A stretch of 40,882 bases of DNA from Prasinococcaceae sp. CCMP 1430 (lineage: Eukaryota; Prasinodermophyta; Palmophyllophyceae; Prasinococcales; Prasinococcaceae), in NCBI GenBank assembly GCA_013416795.1, contig RQSC01001125.1:33010-73891 (forward strand). The letters are read 5' to 3'. Numbering within the stretch: the stretch's first letter is position 1; each line of letters begins with the position of its first letter. The notes under the pieces were generated by a model. It saw only the letters and a list, made by a program, of their open reading frames with translations. It did no database searches and was not told where the DNA came from. The translations under genes and the position numbers were made by a program. This document shows, piece after piece, positions 1 through 11,800 of the stretch.

Positions 1-885
1 AACGGCACGCTCTTCGGCACGCTCTGCGGCAACCACCGCGAGATCCTGCACAAGTTCAGTGTCGAGCTGCCCAAGAAGCACGGTCGCGGTGGACAGTCGG
101 CGCTGCGTTTCGCGCGCCTGCGCCTCGAGAAGCGCCACAACTACGTCCGCAAGACGGCCGAGCAGTGCACGCAGATGTTCATCACGAACGACAAGCCCAA
201 CGTGGCGGGCCTCATCCTGGCGGGTAGCGCCGACTTCAAGACCGTGCTCAGTGAGTCCGAGCTCTTCGACCCGCGCCTGAAGGCCGTTGTGCTCAACATC
301 GTGGATGTGTCGTACGGCGGCGAGAACGGCTTCTCGCAGGCGATCGAGCTCTCCGCGGAGTGCCTGGCCAACGTCAAGTTCATCCAGGAGAAGAAGCTGC
401 TGTCGAAGTATTTCGACGAGATTTCGCAGGACACGGGCAAGTACGTCTTCGGCGTGCGCGACACCCTGTGCTGCCTCGAGATGGGCGCCGTGGAGACGCT
501 CATCGTGTGGGAGAGCCTCGACGTGACGCGCCACGTGCTGCGCAACTCTGCCACGGGCGAGGAGACGGTGGTGAACCTCTCGCCCGAGCAGGAGGCCGAG
601 TTCTCGTTCCAGGACAAGGAGACAGGCGTGGACCTCGACAAGGTCGAGTCCAAGCCGCTGCTGGAGTGGTTTGCCGAGGAGTACAAGAAGTTCGGCTGCA
701 CGCTGGAGTTCGTCACCAACCGCTCGCAGGAGGGGTCCCAGTTTTGCAGGGGCTTCGGCGGCATTGGCGGCACGCTCCGCTACCAGGTGGACTGCAGCAC
801 GTTCGACGAGGAGCAGTACGAGGCGTACGAGGACGACGCCGACTCGGGCAGCGACGCGTGGGATAGTGATGAGGACTTCATCTGA
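1..885 (+). CDS. ETF1: Eukaryotic peptide chain release factor 1 (eRF1), 3' part
   Basis: The frame is open from base 1 and ends at TGA 883-885, giving 294 residues. It is the middle and C-terminal part of eRF1, the cytosolic factor that recognises all three stop codons and releases the nascent peptide together with eRF3. The catalytic GGQ tripeptide lies at 88-96, inside a [17 protein letters not shown] context typical of the M domain. The C domain that binds eRF3 follows, and the protein ends in an acidic Asp/Glu-rich tail (about 820-882), as in animal and plant eRF1. GGQ is near residue 183 in human eRF1 but at residue 30 here, so about 150 N-terminal residues (NIKS and YxCxxxF decoding motifs) lie left of the window. 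No intron is seen in this part. It converges on the DNAI3-like gene. Family assignment is very secure. Confidence 0.97.
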   Translation, partial: NGTLFGTLCGNHREILHKFSVELPKKHGRGGQSALRFARLRLEKRHNYVRKTAEQCTQMFITNDKPNVAGLILAGSADFKTVLSESELFDPRLKAVVLNIVDVSYGGENGFSQAIELSAECLANVKFIQEKKLLSKYFDEISQDTGKYVFGVRDTLCCLEMGAVETLIVWESLDVTRHVLRNSATGEETVVNLSPEQEAEFSFQDKETGVDLDKVESKPLLEWFAEEYKKFGCTLEFVTNRSQEGSQFCRGFGGIGGTLRYQVDCSTFDEEQYEAYEDDADSGSDAWDSDEDFI

Positions 886-906
886 GCTGCATTGTCCACA
901 TACATT

Positions 907-930
907 CACACACACACACACACACACACA
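907..930. repeat. (CA)12 microsatellite
   Basis: Twelve uninterrupted CA units lie 22 bases after the eRF1 stop codon, in its presumed 3' UTR. Confidence 0.95.
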
Positions 931-1132
931 AGCCGCCAACGCCACCTCGTGATTAGCGTGGGCGGCGGCAAGGCCTGTGCGCTCGCGCGCGTCGCCCGCC
1001 CAGGCACGCGCGGGTCACATGCCGCACCACATTATAATACTTTCGTGCGAGGCATCGGCGCACACCTGCGTCGTTCAAACCTGCGCGCGTTCGCGATGTG
1101 TCGCGCGTGCGCGCTATGTCTATGCTGTGCCA

Positions 1133-1138
1133 AATAAA
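1133..1138 (+). promoter_or_regulatory. Possible AATAAA polyadenylation signal for eRF1
   Basis: A canonical AATAAA hexamer lies about 250 bases downstream of the eRF1 stop, before the convergent gene. It is the only perfect match in a sensible position; whether this organism uses AATAAA is unknown. Confidence 0.35.
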
Positions 1139-1217
1139 GTAATGGTCGCATCGCACGCGCCACAGGGCACTGCTGGCACGGGGCCGATGGGAGTGCACCA
1201 GAATCGAGCTCGCCGCA

Positions 1218-4200
1218 CTAGGCAGCTATCCCGCCGCCCGCCTCGTCGACAATGCCGAGCTCCACCTTGAACGCCGCAAGCATTTTTTGGTACACCTTCT
1301 CCTCGGCCTTGATGGTGAGGTCGTCGTCGGTGTTGCTCTTCCCCCCGTCGCCCTCGCCGTCGCCGCCGAGCTCGCTGTCCGTATCCGCGCTGGCGTTGAC
1401 AGCGCCAGAGCCAAGCCCACCCGCCGAGCTCTCCTGCGCCGGTCGTGCGCGTGTTGCCTCGCCTGACCCTCCGTCGCCGCGGGCTGACAGCAGCTCTGCG
1501 AAGTACTCCACGCGTGCCTCCTCGCGGCTGAGGAAAGCCGCCATGGTCGCCTGCTCGCCTGCCACCGGCCGGCGCAGACTACGGGGCATCTCAACGATGT
1601 GCAGCACGCCGCTCTCGTCACCAGCCGCGAGCAACTGCGGCGTGGCCTGCGACGAGAATTCCAGAGAAGTGACGGCGCTGCTCGCAACGGTCGCCACCAT
1701 CGAGGGCTCGTGAGAGCGGTCGAGGAGGTCCCACGCCTCTAGCAGGCCGTCGGCGCGAGCGACAAAGAGCACACCGGGCCGACTGGGCGACCAGCAGCCT
1801 GATGTGAGGTACGTGGCCGCCGAAGCGCTCGAGAAGATGGGGCTGCTCTTGCCCTCGCGCCACACACGGAACGAAAAGTCCGCCACGGTCATCACCACAT
1901 CCGAGAAGAACGGCGAGCGGGCCACGGTCTTGACTGGCCCACAGTGCGCGTCGTTGCTCCAAAGCATCGTGCCGTTTCCGCCTGGCGACGCAGGAACGCC
2001 ATCCGCGCCCGCGCCTCCCGGCGCCCCCCCCACTGCTCCATCCCCCGCGTCGCCAGCCCCCGCACCCCCGCCCCCGCCGCCGGACTTGTCGAACGAGGCG
2101 AATACTACGTCGCCATCCTCAGACGCGCAGAAGAATCGCGCCGGGGCCGCCGAACCGGGTGCGGCTAGGCAGAGCTTGAGCGCACCCAGGTCGCCCGCGC
2201 CATCAAGCCTGGCGAGGGGCGTGACGTGCGCGGGCACCCACTGGGGCTCGCCCTTTTTGCCCGAGCTACTGATCGACAGCTGCCCCTTCGCGCGGTAGTC
2301 CCAGAAGCACAGCCGCCCGTCGGCTGCGATTGTCGCAAAGAAGCTCGTGTCAGCGCTGCTACCCGACCGCAGGTGTCCGCCCCTGGCAATCCCCATATCC
2401 GCAGGTAGCCACTCGAGCCCGGTGATGGCCATCTTGTGCGAGGCCTCGACGGCGCTCAGCCGGCTGGTGGACACCACGGAGACGCCCGCAGCCGCGCCCT
2501 CGTGATCGGCATCCGCAGCTGCCAGCGCGTCCTGCGTGCGCGAGCGATCTGTATTGCGTCTCTCCACCTTGCGCGTGTCCCACAGCGCCACCTGGCCGTT
2601 GTACATGCCGCCGGCGACGATCTCGGGCCGCCGCGGGTTGAAGCGGAATGCCATGACGTCCGCGGGCGACTCGAGCACAAGCTGCGGGTGGATTGGGTCC
2701 ACGAAGTTCCAAACGAGCACGGTTGCAGTGCCGACGGCGCCGGCGTTCTCGAGACGCTCGTCGAAGCTCTGGCGCGCGGCGCACGCCACGCCCACCGCGC
2801 CGTGCTCTCCAGGCATCCAATCGACAGCGCTCACCACCTTCGACTTCGAGTACGTCAGGTGTGTGAACGACTGGAACTCTGAGATGACATTCTCGAGCCT
2901 GTTGCCCGGCGCGCTATCTTCATCGGCGAGTGCCGCAAGGTCGTCTAAGAAGAGATCTGCCACCTCGTTTTGCTGCAGTGCGTGGCCCATCCGCGACGTC
3001 ACGCTCTCCAGGAAGGACGCAAGGGCTGGCGCGCCGACGGCGGCCTTGCGCTCGGCTTTGGTGAATTGCAAGGGCTCCGACTGCGTTGCCCCGTTGCGAG
3101 GCCGCCCGGGCGCCGCCTGCACGCCCGCATCGGCCGTCGGCATGACACCCTGGCACCCAACCTCCATCTCTGCTCGGCGAAGCTCAAAGTTGGGGTCCTT
3201 GTGTGGGCGGCACTCCATCTGACCGCTCGACCAGAGCTCCTCCGCGTCGCGATCGGCGAGCTTCAGGCGCTCGCCGAAGCCGCGGCGGGGGCGCGAAAAG
3301 GCCATGCGCACACGCCCGCGCAGCGGGTGCACCGCGCGCTCCGCCAGCTCCGCAGCAGACCCCAGCTCCATCCACGGCTTGGCCTTGGGTCGCCCGCGGT
3401 TTGCTTTGCGCTCGGCCTTCTCCCGCGCGATGCGCTCGATGTCCTCCTGCTCGCGGCGCTTCTCTTCCTCGTATGCCTCGCGCTGCGCCTCGACGTCCGC
3501 CATGAGTTGGGCCTGCACCTCGGCGCTGACCACGAGAATCCAGTTGTTGCCGTCGCCAAATTTGTCGTTCGGATTGTACAGCATGGCGAGCTCGTCCCCT
3601 TCGACGGCCTCGATCTTTTTCTTCGAATTGGCGAAGTCGGAGATGGCGCCGCGGAACTGGATGTCGTCGAGCACCTTCTGCTTGTCCAGCAAAAACAGCA
3701 CGCCAACCTCGGCGGCCTCCTCGTCCACCTCGACGATCTTGAGCGTCGCAGCCGTGAGAAAAACCGACTCGACCCCCTGGGGGACATCGTTGGCCGAGCC
3801 CTCGCCGAAGATGGCGTCCTCGTCGATCTTAAACACGGGCTCGGGCTCGGGCTCTGGTTCCGCGGCCTCCTCGGCGTTCACGGCCTCGGTGACCTCGGCC
3901 GCAGCGGCCGCCTCGGGGTTCGCGATCAGCTGCATGTGCGAGCGCAGCGTTTCAATGGCGCCCGCCGTGGAGCAGATGATGAAGTTGTTGCCGTCACCGA
4001 ACTTGTCGTTCTCATTCACAAGCAGGGGTACCGACTCATACCCATCGAGCGACTTGAGCCCGTCCTTGGCGCAGTCGAAGTCCGATATCGCGCCGCGAAA
4101 CTTGAGGTCGTCGAGCATCTTGGCGAGCGACACGAACACAGGTGTGCCGACGTCGCAGTCGACGGGATCTACGTCGACGATGCCGAGAGTGGTGCCAGAG

Positions 4201-4835
4201 AGGAACGCGGACACGAACCCTTCGGGCACGGGGTTGCCATTGCCCTCGCCGAAGAGCTGCACGCATGGGTTCGAGGTGGGCCGGGGGTGGGGTGGGGTGG
4301 GGGGGGTACCACGCGCGCGTCAGCACTCGAGTAGTCGAGCAGCCAGCGGAGCGCGTGGAAAGAGAGCCAGAGGAGCTGCAACATCTGCCGCGAAGGCACC
4401 CCGCTGGCTCGTTTGCCGCACGCGCGTGCAGGCGCGCGCAGGACGCCGCAGCATGCGCCGCGCATGGCGCGCGGTGTCGCGCCGCGTGCCCCGCGCTGCC
4501 TCCCGTTGCCGGTGCCGCCGTCACTGTAGCGTGCGCACCTTGTCCTCGTCGTACTCAACGTCGGGCCACGCAGCCGCGAGTGCATCGGCGCCCTCCCCTT
4601 CCCTGTCGGCCTCAGCGGCGCCCTCCGCCGCGGGCGTGACCCCAGCATCCGCATCGCCTCCCCCCTCGTTGCCGCTGTCGGCGACAGCCTCTGCGTTCTC
4701 CGCGACGGGCGCCGCGCTGCCGTCGGCCCCGCCGGCGTCGGCGCCGTTCGACGCCTGCTCGGCAGGCTCTGCGACCTTCTCCGCGGCTGAAGGCTCCGCC
4801 TCCGCGGGCGGGGCCGCTGTTTCACCCTCCGCCAT
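1218..4835 (-). CDS. DNAI3: Axonemal inner-arm dynein intermediate chain, DNAI3 (WDR63) / IC140-like
   Basis: Two exons: 4835-4539 and 4256-1218, intron 4538-4257 (gtgcgc...gtgcag), phase 0, predicted 1,111 residues. The family is an intermediate chain of the two-headed inner-arm dynein I1/f (Chlamydomonas IC140, human WDR63) and helps anchor heavy chains in the flagellar axoneme. Exon 1 encodes an Ala/Glu-rich acidic N terminus. Next come two copies of a roughly 100-residue unit (landmarks FGEG, FRGAISDF, NDKFGDGNN) separated by a Glu/Pro linker. A highly charged helix follows (about residues 350-390), then C-terminal WD40 repeats (about residues 570-990) with blades such as VLVWNFVDPIHPQL and GQVALWDTRK. 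A Gly/Ala-rich loop and an acidic tail close the protein. ATG 4835 is chosen because it is the last clear Met before the poly-C tract. The splice join is supported because YDEDK|LFGEG mirrors IDEDAIFGEG in the second repeat. Family assignment is strong; the start is probable. Confidence 0.9.
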
Positions 4836-5026
4836 CGCGTGCCCCCACGCCTGCCCCCCGACGCTCACCGCGCAAGCACTTCGAACGCGCGGGGGAGCAC
4901 GCGCGCTCCGATCGGACACGGTCCCCTCCCCCCAGCCCCCGTGCCCCCTCGCGCACGCGCGCGCGCGCTCCGGGCCTCTCGGGCCTCGGCACGCGCGCCG
5001 AGCGCGCGGCTCGGCGCGCGTGTGGC

Positions 5027-5078
<52 letters not shown>

Positions 5079-5877
5079 ACGCCATCTCCACCCCGACCCC
5101 CGCGCGCGCGCGTCCGCCGAGCGCGGCCACAGCACCGCCCCAAACCCAGCCACAGCCACGACCGCCGAGGACCGGACCCGGTATTCACCGGGCAGACCCG
5201 GCTGAGCACCCCATCTCCCGAGAACGACCCCGGATCACCGCCGGCCGTCCCCGGCGTCCGAATGCGGCGCTGCGCGCGCCGCGCCGCGCGGCCCCTGTCC
5301 CGAAATGGAAATGCCATCCGCAGAATTCCACACTCATGAGGGATTTGGATTTGATACGTACCATCAGGATATGTAGTACAAACGACGGAATCCAAATGGC
5401 GCTGGCTCTTTGCAAAAAATGCATCTGTTTTGACGTGCGTGTGCGCGTAGCGCGCGCGCGACGCGCCCGTCCTTCCCGCGCCCAGGAACGCGCATGCGTT
5501 TTGACTGCAGGCGACCGGCCGTTCCCCGACCGACGGGCGCGCGCGCGACGCGCCGCGCGAGCCATCGACTCGAGCCGCGCTGGGGCACACACCGCCGGCC
5601 CGCCCGCCCGCCCGTATCTTGCTGGCCGGAGCCCAGGCATTACTCAGTCCCGTCCGTTTCTCACGTCAGGCGGGCCGGGCCAACCAACCGCCCGGCGCCC
5701 CTCGCTCCAACGACCCAGGGAGAATCTAGCTCAGATCCCAAGGAGGTGGGGGTGGCCCCACAGAGCGCGCCCGCGCGCTCGCGGGGTGTGGGCGCACGCG
5801 CGCGCGGGGGGGGGGGGGGCTGAAGGCAACAGCGACACGGCGCCCGGCTGCCCGCGACCGGGGTGGAGTCGCGAGCG
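4836..5877. other. Divergent promoter region between DNAI3 and the cysteine-rich gene
   Basis: About 1 kb without a convincing gene. It is extremely GC-rich, with alternating CG/GC stretches, the 50-nt C run and a shorter G run at about 5809-5819. A less GC-rich island at about 5330-5435 stands out and may be promoter or 5' UTR sequence. The long open frames here have poor codon bias and no recognisable domains. Confidence 0.6.
5029..5078. repeat. 50-nt poly-C / poly-G homopolymer
   Basis: An uninterrupted run of 50 C on the plus strand (G on the minus strand) lies about 195 bases upstream of the DNAI3 start. The exact length may be a sequencing or assembly estimate. Confidence 0.9.
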
Positions 5878-8800
5878 ATGCGCGCGCCGGCGCGGGCGGC
5901 GCAGCTCGCCGCGGCGTGGCTGCTCGCACTCGCGGCGGCGGCGGGGGCGCAGGTCCTCCCCGAGATTGGAGCGAGCGGCTCAAACTCAACCGCTGGCGGC
6001 AGCGACAGCCCCTGCGCACGCGCGTACGAGTACGTGCCGCGCGGATGCATGCGCTACCGCACGAGCGCGCGCTGCGAGCGGCGCTCCTAGCGCCCGCGCG
6101 CCTACCCCTCGGTCGCCCGCGACTGCGCGCGCACTCCCTGACGCAGCAGCGGCGCCGCGCTCCCGCTGCGCGCGCGAACGCAGGCTTGGCGCCACATTCG
6201 GCTCAGCGTGCCCCAAGGACTGCTCGTACGACGTGGGCGAGAGCGGCTCCGGCCCCGAGTGTAAAAGGTATCAGCCCGAGTACGGCGTCAGGTGCACCGC
6301 GACGCGCTCGCAAAGCGACGACTGCCTCGCGGTGCTCCAGGAGATCCTTGGCGACGACGACGCCAAAGCATGCCTGGCCGCCGACCTTTCCATCAGCGAG
6401 AAGGAGCTCGTCAACGGCGTGGAGTACATCGCGGGACGGTGTGCTCTCGTCAGCGACGACGCCGAAGAAGGCCCCGATGCTTGCGCAGCCAGCTTAACCG
6501 GCCCGTGGCAAGACTTTTCGAACAACTGCCCGAAGGTGCGCAGAGACGCCCGAGGACGAGGCTTCCAGAGGGCGCCAGTCTGCCCAGGCGCGGGATGGTC
6601 GGCGTCACGCGCGCGCGCGCGCGCGCGCCCGTCGCCCGAACGCGAGCGCAAACTCTCACGCGCGCCCCCTGGCCTCGCCTGCTGACCCCCTCACCGACCC
6701 ACAAACGCCCCCCCTGCCTGTCATGCTCACTCGTGCAGGACTGTACAAATGATCCCAGCGAATACGGTCGCTACCGCGCCTGCGAAAGCGAGGAGGAGCA
6801 AGAGTACGGTAATGCGTGCTCGGAGCCTTCGCTCAACTGCGTTGGGACCCTAGACGCACTCACCGCGGAAGACTTCGCGTGTTTTGCGCAGGCGTACCTT
6901 GGCAATGCCATCGCCGGAGAGGACCTGCAAGGCATCTTCCTTCTGTACCTACGCCCCGCCTGCGCAGGCGCAGCCACAGGCGAGTGTGCCGCGTCGAACG
7001 CGCGCTGGGCGCGCTGGCCGCAGATGTGCCCCCAAGACTGTGCCGACTGGTGAGAGGCGCGCCTCCGCGGAGCGATGCGGCAACGCGCGAGCGAGCGTTG
7101 GCGCGCTGAGCGCGCGAGCGCTCGCAGCGAGCTCGTCGCAACATTTGCGCGCGCAAACGCGCGCCGCGCTGCGGGTATCGGTGCTGACTGCGCGCACCAC
7201 GCCAGCTCGGAGGACCCAGACTCCGAAATGCGCTGCTGCGAGAGGGGTGAGGAAGAGTATGGACACGCCTGTCGCGAGAGTGAATGCGCGGCATACCTCT
7301 CCTCGTTCACTCACGAGGACTTGGAGTGCCACCCCTCAGTGATCACCGGCGATCTTCCGATCGACTCGCTGGTGGAATATATGGGGCAGTTCGCATCTGT
7401 GTGCTCGCCGGGTGCGTCAGAGTGTCACGAAGCGCCCAACTACTTCCAAGAGGTAGACGAAGCGTGCGAGCGCGACTGCACTACGGATGATGACGACCGT
7501 GACTTGCCGCAATGCGAGCGCGGGCAATACGAGCGTGGCAAGAAGTGTGCCGGGGACAAGAAGGTGCGCCCGCGCGTTCGTGCGGGGCGGCGCGGGCCTG
7601 CGGATACCCGGGCGATCGGGCGCGCCGCGCGCGAGCGCGCTTCGTTCGCTCGCAATACGCTGCTCACGCGCGCGTTTGTGCTGCGGTCTCACAGTGCTCC
7701 AGGGCCTTCGAAAAGGCATTCACCGAGGAGGCTGCGACGTGCTTCATCGAGGCGGCTCAGGGACGCCAGACGGCCGCCATCGAGTTTATGGTCAATGTTG
7801 TCGGCCCCACACTAGGTGCGCAGGGCGCAGGGCGAAAGGCGTAGGCGTCCTCTGCGCGTGCGTGCGTGCGCACGGGCGGGCGGGCGCGCGCGCGCGCGTG
7901 GCCGCGTCTTCACCTTTGCACTCGCGCGGGTTTCTCTGACCCCAGCGAGCGCTGCAGGGTGTGACGCCGACTTTGATTGCGACGTGGACGATCTATCCTG
8001 CATCGCGGATGAGGAGTGCGGTGAGTCATTCCAGGCGGTTACCGTTGACAATTACTGCGAGGACATCGAGTCCTTGTTGACAGGCCCGTGCCTCAAGAGT
8101 TGCAACAAGTGCGTGAAAAAGTACGTGATTGAACGCTTCCAGAAATCGGTGTGCGGCGATCGCAGGTCTGGCCCGGCCGACCTGACAGGCGAGCCGGCCG
8201 AGGCATCGTGCTCGACCAAGACGCTCTATCAGTGTGGCCTGGACTCGAGCTGCTTCTTTTCGCAACCGCTGCGGCGCTGCTTCGACAAGCCCAGCGGCTG
8301 CGTGGGACTGGACCAGGCGGCGTGCGGCGCCGCGGCCTCCATGGGCTGCTTCTTTGATCCCGATTCCGCGCTGTGCCTCAGCTTCTCTCCGGCTGAAGCC
8401 GGGTGTCGCGCTGTGGAATCACTATTCAGCGCATGCCCCGCCGATTGCACCAACGACTACGAGGGCGTGACTCCGTGGCTGCCGCTCTGTGACGGGGCGC
8501 CGCAATACGGGCGTCTCTGCAGCACGAGCAGCATGTGCGCGGATGCCATCCGCGACGCCGACCCCGAGTTGCTGGGGGCGGCGCTGCGCGAGCCGTCTGA
8601 CGAGTCGCCTGAATCCTTTTGGAGTTGGTCGCTGTTGGAGCTGCTCTATCAGTGTCAATCCGAAGCCGCGGAGGACTTCCCGTTCTATCCAATGTGTGGT
8701 GACTCCTGCGACTTCGACATATCCCAGGACGTCTGCGACGGCGTGGAGGACTTCTTCCGCAGCCGCGACTGTCTCGATTCTTGCAGCCCCTTGCAGGTAC

Positions 8801-11800
8801 AGGCCCTTGAACGCGCCAACGTGAAGTTGGGCTGCCGCAAGAATGAGCGCGACTTCAGCGATCACGAGGCCACCGGCGCATGTGGAGGCATAGGCAGCAA
8901 CGACGAGTGCGACGACGACGACGAGTGCATGTGGTCGGCTAGTGCACAGCGCTGCCTCGACCGCGAAGACCACCTCGAATGCCACCACTTCTCGGCTCAG
9001 AGCTGCCCCGTGGGCGACGAGGAGGAGCGCAGGACATTTGCTCTCTCAGAGGACGTACAAGTGTGCCGCGAAGTCCAGCACAGGTGCCAGCATCATGCCA
9101 CGCGCGCCGAGTGCGATGCGGACGACGACCTTTGCGTGTGGTATAGCCTCAACGAAAGTGCGTACGGCACGTGCGACAAGCCCGCCGACGACTGTTACGA
9201 GTATCGCACCGCAGACTCGTGCACCGAGACCTATCACGCAGAATGCAAGTGGAATGCAGCGGTGGGTGGAGGAGGCGCGTGCGAGAGGATGCCGGAAGGC
9301 TGCGCGCGCTTCAGCGGGCGCGATGAGTGCGAGAGCGACGAGGCGCGCACCGAATTTGGGTGCATATATGACTCCGCCCAGGCGAGGTGCATGGACCCAC
9401 CGAACTCGTGCTACGAAATCACCTCAGAGAGCACTTGCGCTGCGGTGTTTGACTTGTACTCGGAGGGCGTCCTGGATGATGAGACCTTCAAGGGCGGCTG
9501 CAAATGGACCAATGCGGATGGGTACTCGTACTGTGGGTACCCGTGCAATTGCTGCAACGACCATGGCAGCGATCGATACACGTGCTCTGCCGATCCCCAA
9601 TGCTACTTCGTTGAGGAGGGAGAGGAGCAGTCGTGTAGGGAGCTACCATCAAGCTGTTGGGAAGTGGGATCAGAGACACACTGCCGCGCTCCGTGCTTGT
9701 GGCATGACGACCGCTGCCAGAACCCTCCCGAAATGAGCTGTGGGGAAATCAAAGACACTTTTGGCGCGGAGGCGTGCGAGGCTTTTGACGACTACAAGAA
9801 GTGCGTGTTGCTGGAGGACGGCGCATGTGAGGAAGCCTCGTGCAGCTCGTACACGAACGCCTTCCAGTGCGACACGCGATCCAATGGCCAGTGCCGCTGG
9901 GACGGCCCGCACGGCTCCGGCAAGTGCCGCAAGTACATGGGTTGGTGCGATGGGTACAATCAGGACTACATGGCGGGGGAGACGGAGGATTCGCGAAGAG
10001 AGGACTGCGAGGCGACGCGCAATTTCTTCTACGAGTGGAGCAAGCCCTGTACTTGGAGAGACGGACGGTGCGCTGATACGGTGGACGAGCAGGTCCACAT
10101 CTGCAAAGGCGAGGAGTCTGGGCGGGTGCGTTTCACACGCGCGCGTGGTGCAACCGAGCGAGTATGCGTACTACTCATTCGGTCGCTCTGCCCGCCGCGT
10201 CCGCCCGCAAGTCTCGCTGCGCGCCGGCGCGCCAGCCCGCTGCGCTCGTGCTGACGCGCCGTCGCCGGATGCGTGCGCGCGGCCGCGCCCGTGGGCGCTA
10301 CGGGTGCCGTTTTGGCTGGTTTCCATCACCGGCGCCGACGCCGCCTCACCCCGCATCCCCCCCCCCCTCCCCCCCCCCTCCCTCGACACCCCCGTCGACG
10401 ACGTCATGCCGCATGGACAAGGCCTGCACTGGCGTCAGCCACTGCGAGTGGGTTCCAGGCTCCGAGGACTATGAAGGCATGGTCTGCCGCCCCAAGTCCT
10501 GCCGCGAGGCCACTGACGCGGACGCTTGCAACATGCTGTCCGAGGCCATGCCCTGGTGCTACTGGGAGCCCGAGGAGGGCGTGTGCGTCACGCAAGCGCG
10601 GGAGTGCGTCGACCTCTCTGGCGACCCGCTCGCTTGCGAGTTGGACGGGCGCTGCAAATACCGCCCCGCAAGCGAGCTCGGCGTGGTGGGTGGTGCCCAC
10701 GGAACGTGCGAAAACAAATGGGATAGTTGCAGGCCTTTCGCAGGGCGCGACGAGATGTGTGGGAACGGGGAGTTGTTTGGCTTCAAGCAATGCAAGACCA
10801 GTCCGGTGGGTGGCACGGGCAACATCGTGCGATGCGACGAGTCGAGGCCAGACGACTGCGGCTCGTTCTCGGACGCGGATAGCTGTGCTGATGCGAACGC
10901 TTGGCGTTCAGGCTGGGATTCGCGGAGGTGCGTGTGGCGCCCCCGCCTCGGTGGTGACGGCGGCGCCTGCATTGACACAGATGAGAACGACAAGTGCGCG
11001 GCGGCGACGACCGAGGAGTCCTGCGAGAACACAATGGATCAAGCTGGGGAGATCTGCCACTGGGCAACGCCCGAGTACTTCGAACCGATGTGCATTTCGC
11101 GCCCTTGGAGCTGCTGGGACGTGATCGACCAGAAGGGATGCGCAGCAGACATGACAATAAGTGGGAACGAGTGCATGATGTACACGGAGAAAAAAGAGTG
11201 GGCAAGTGGCGACAATATCTGCCAAGACTTCAGCTGCCACGAGCTTGCCAACGATCGATGCGAGGGCGTTCTGGGTGGAGCACGTTGCATGGTGAACGAC
11301 TGGGGAGGGTGCGAGGATTGGAAGTGCGATCGATTCGGCGACAGCGAGGACGAGTGCGCTGCCGCTGGTGGCGGGGGGTTGTGCCTCATGCATCCGGAGC
11401 GCAGGGAGTGCTTGCCCGCGCCGTGCTCGTCGTTCGACTCGCAGGACACATGCGAGGACGACAGGGGCGGCTCGCGCAAAGCGAGGTGTGGCTGGCTGGA
11501 TGGCACATGCATAGAGATGCTTGGCCACTGCGGCGAATACGACCACCACAACGCTGATATGGGGAGACCTTCCCAGGACGCCTGCATGTGGCACGAAGGC
11601 GGAGGCCACTGCAGGGTCCGTCGCTGGGGCTGGGATTCCCATGCAACCAGCTGCACCGAGGTGGACGACGAATGCGCGGAGATTTCAGATGCGGGCGAAT
11701 GCGAGGACGAAGGCTGCGCCTGGCACTCCATCCGGCTCCCCGGCGGCGGCGAGGCACACGCGTGCTTCGAAGGCGGGTATTGGTCATGCGATGATGGCGC

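Larger units (their letters stand above)
886..1217. other. Convergent 3' intergenic region, eRF1 / DNAI3
   Basis: This spacer lies between two convergent stop codons. It holds a (CA)12 microsatellite, GC-rich sequence and one AATAAA on the plus strand. I see no gene in it. Both 3' UTRs must fit into 332 bases, so they may overlap. Confidence 0.7.

Noticed and set aside
2970-4334. 454-codon plus-strand open frame opposite DNAI3
   Set aside because: A shadow of the minus-strand dynein gene: no family match and codon bias that mirrors the real frame.
3304-5205. 633-codon plus-strand open frame ending in a poly-Pro tract
   Set aside because: Ser/Ala/Pro-rich antisense of DNAI3; the poly-Pro comes from the 50-nt C run.
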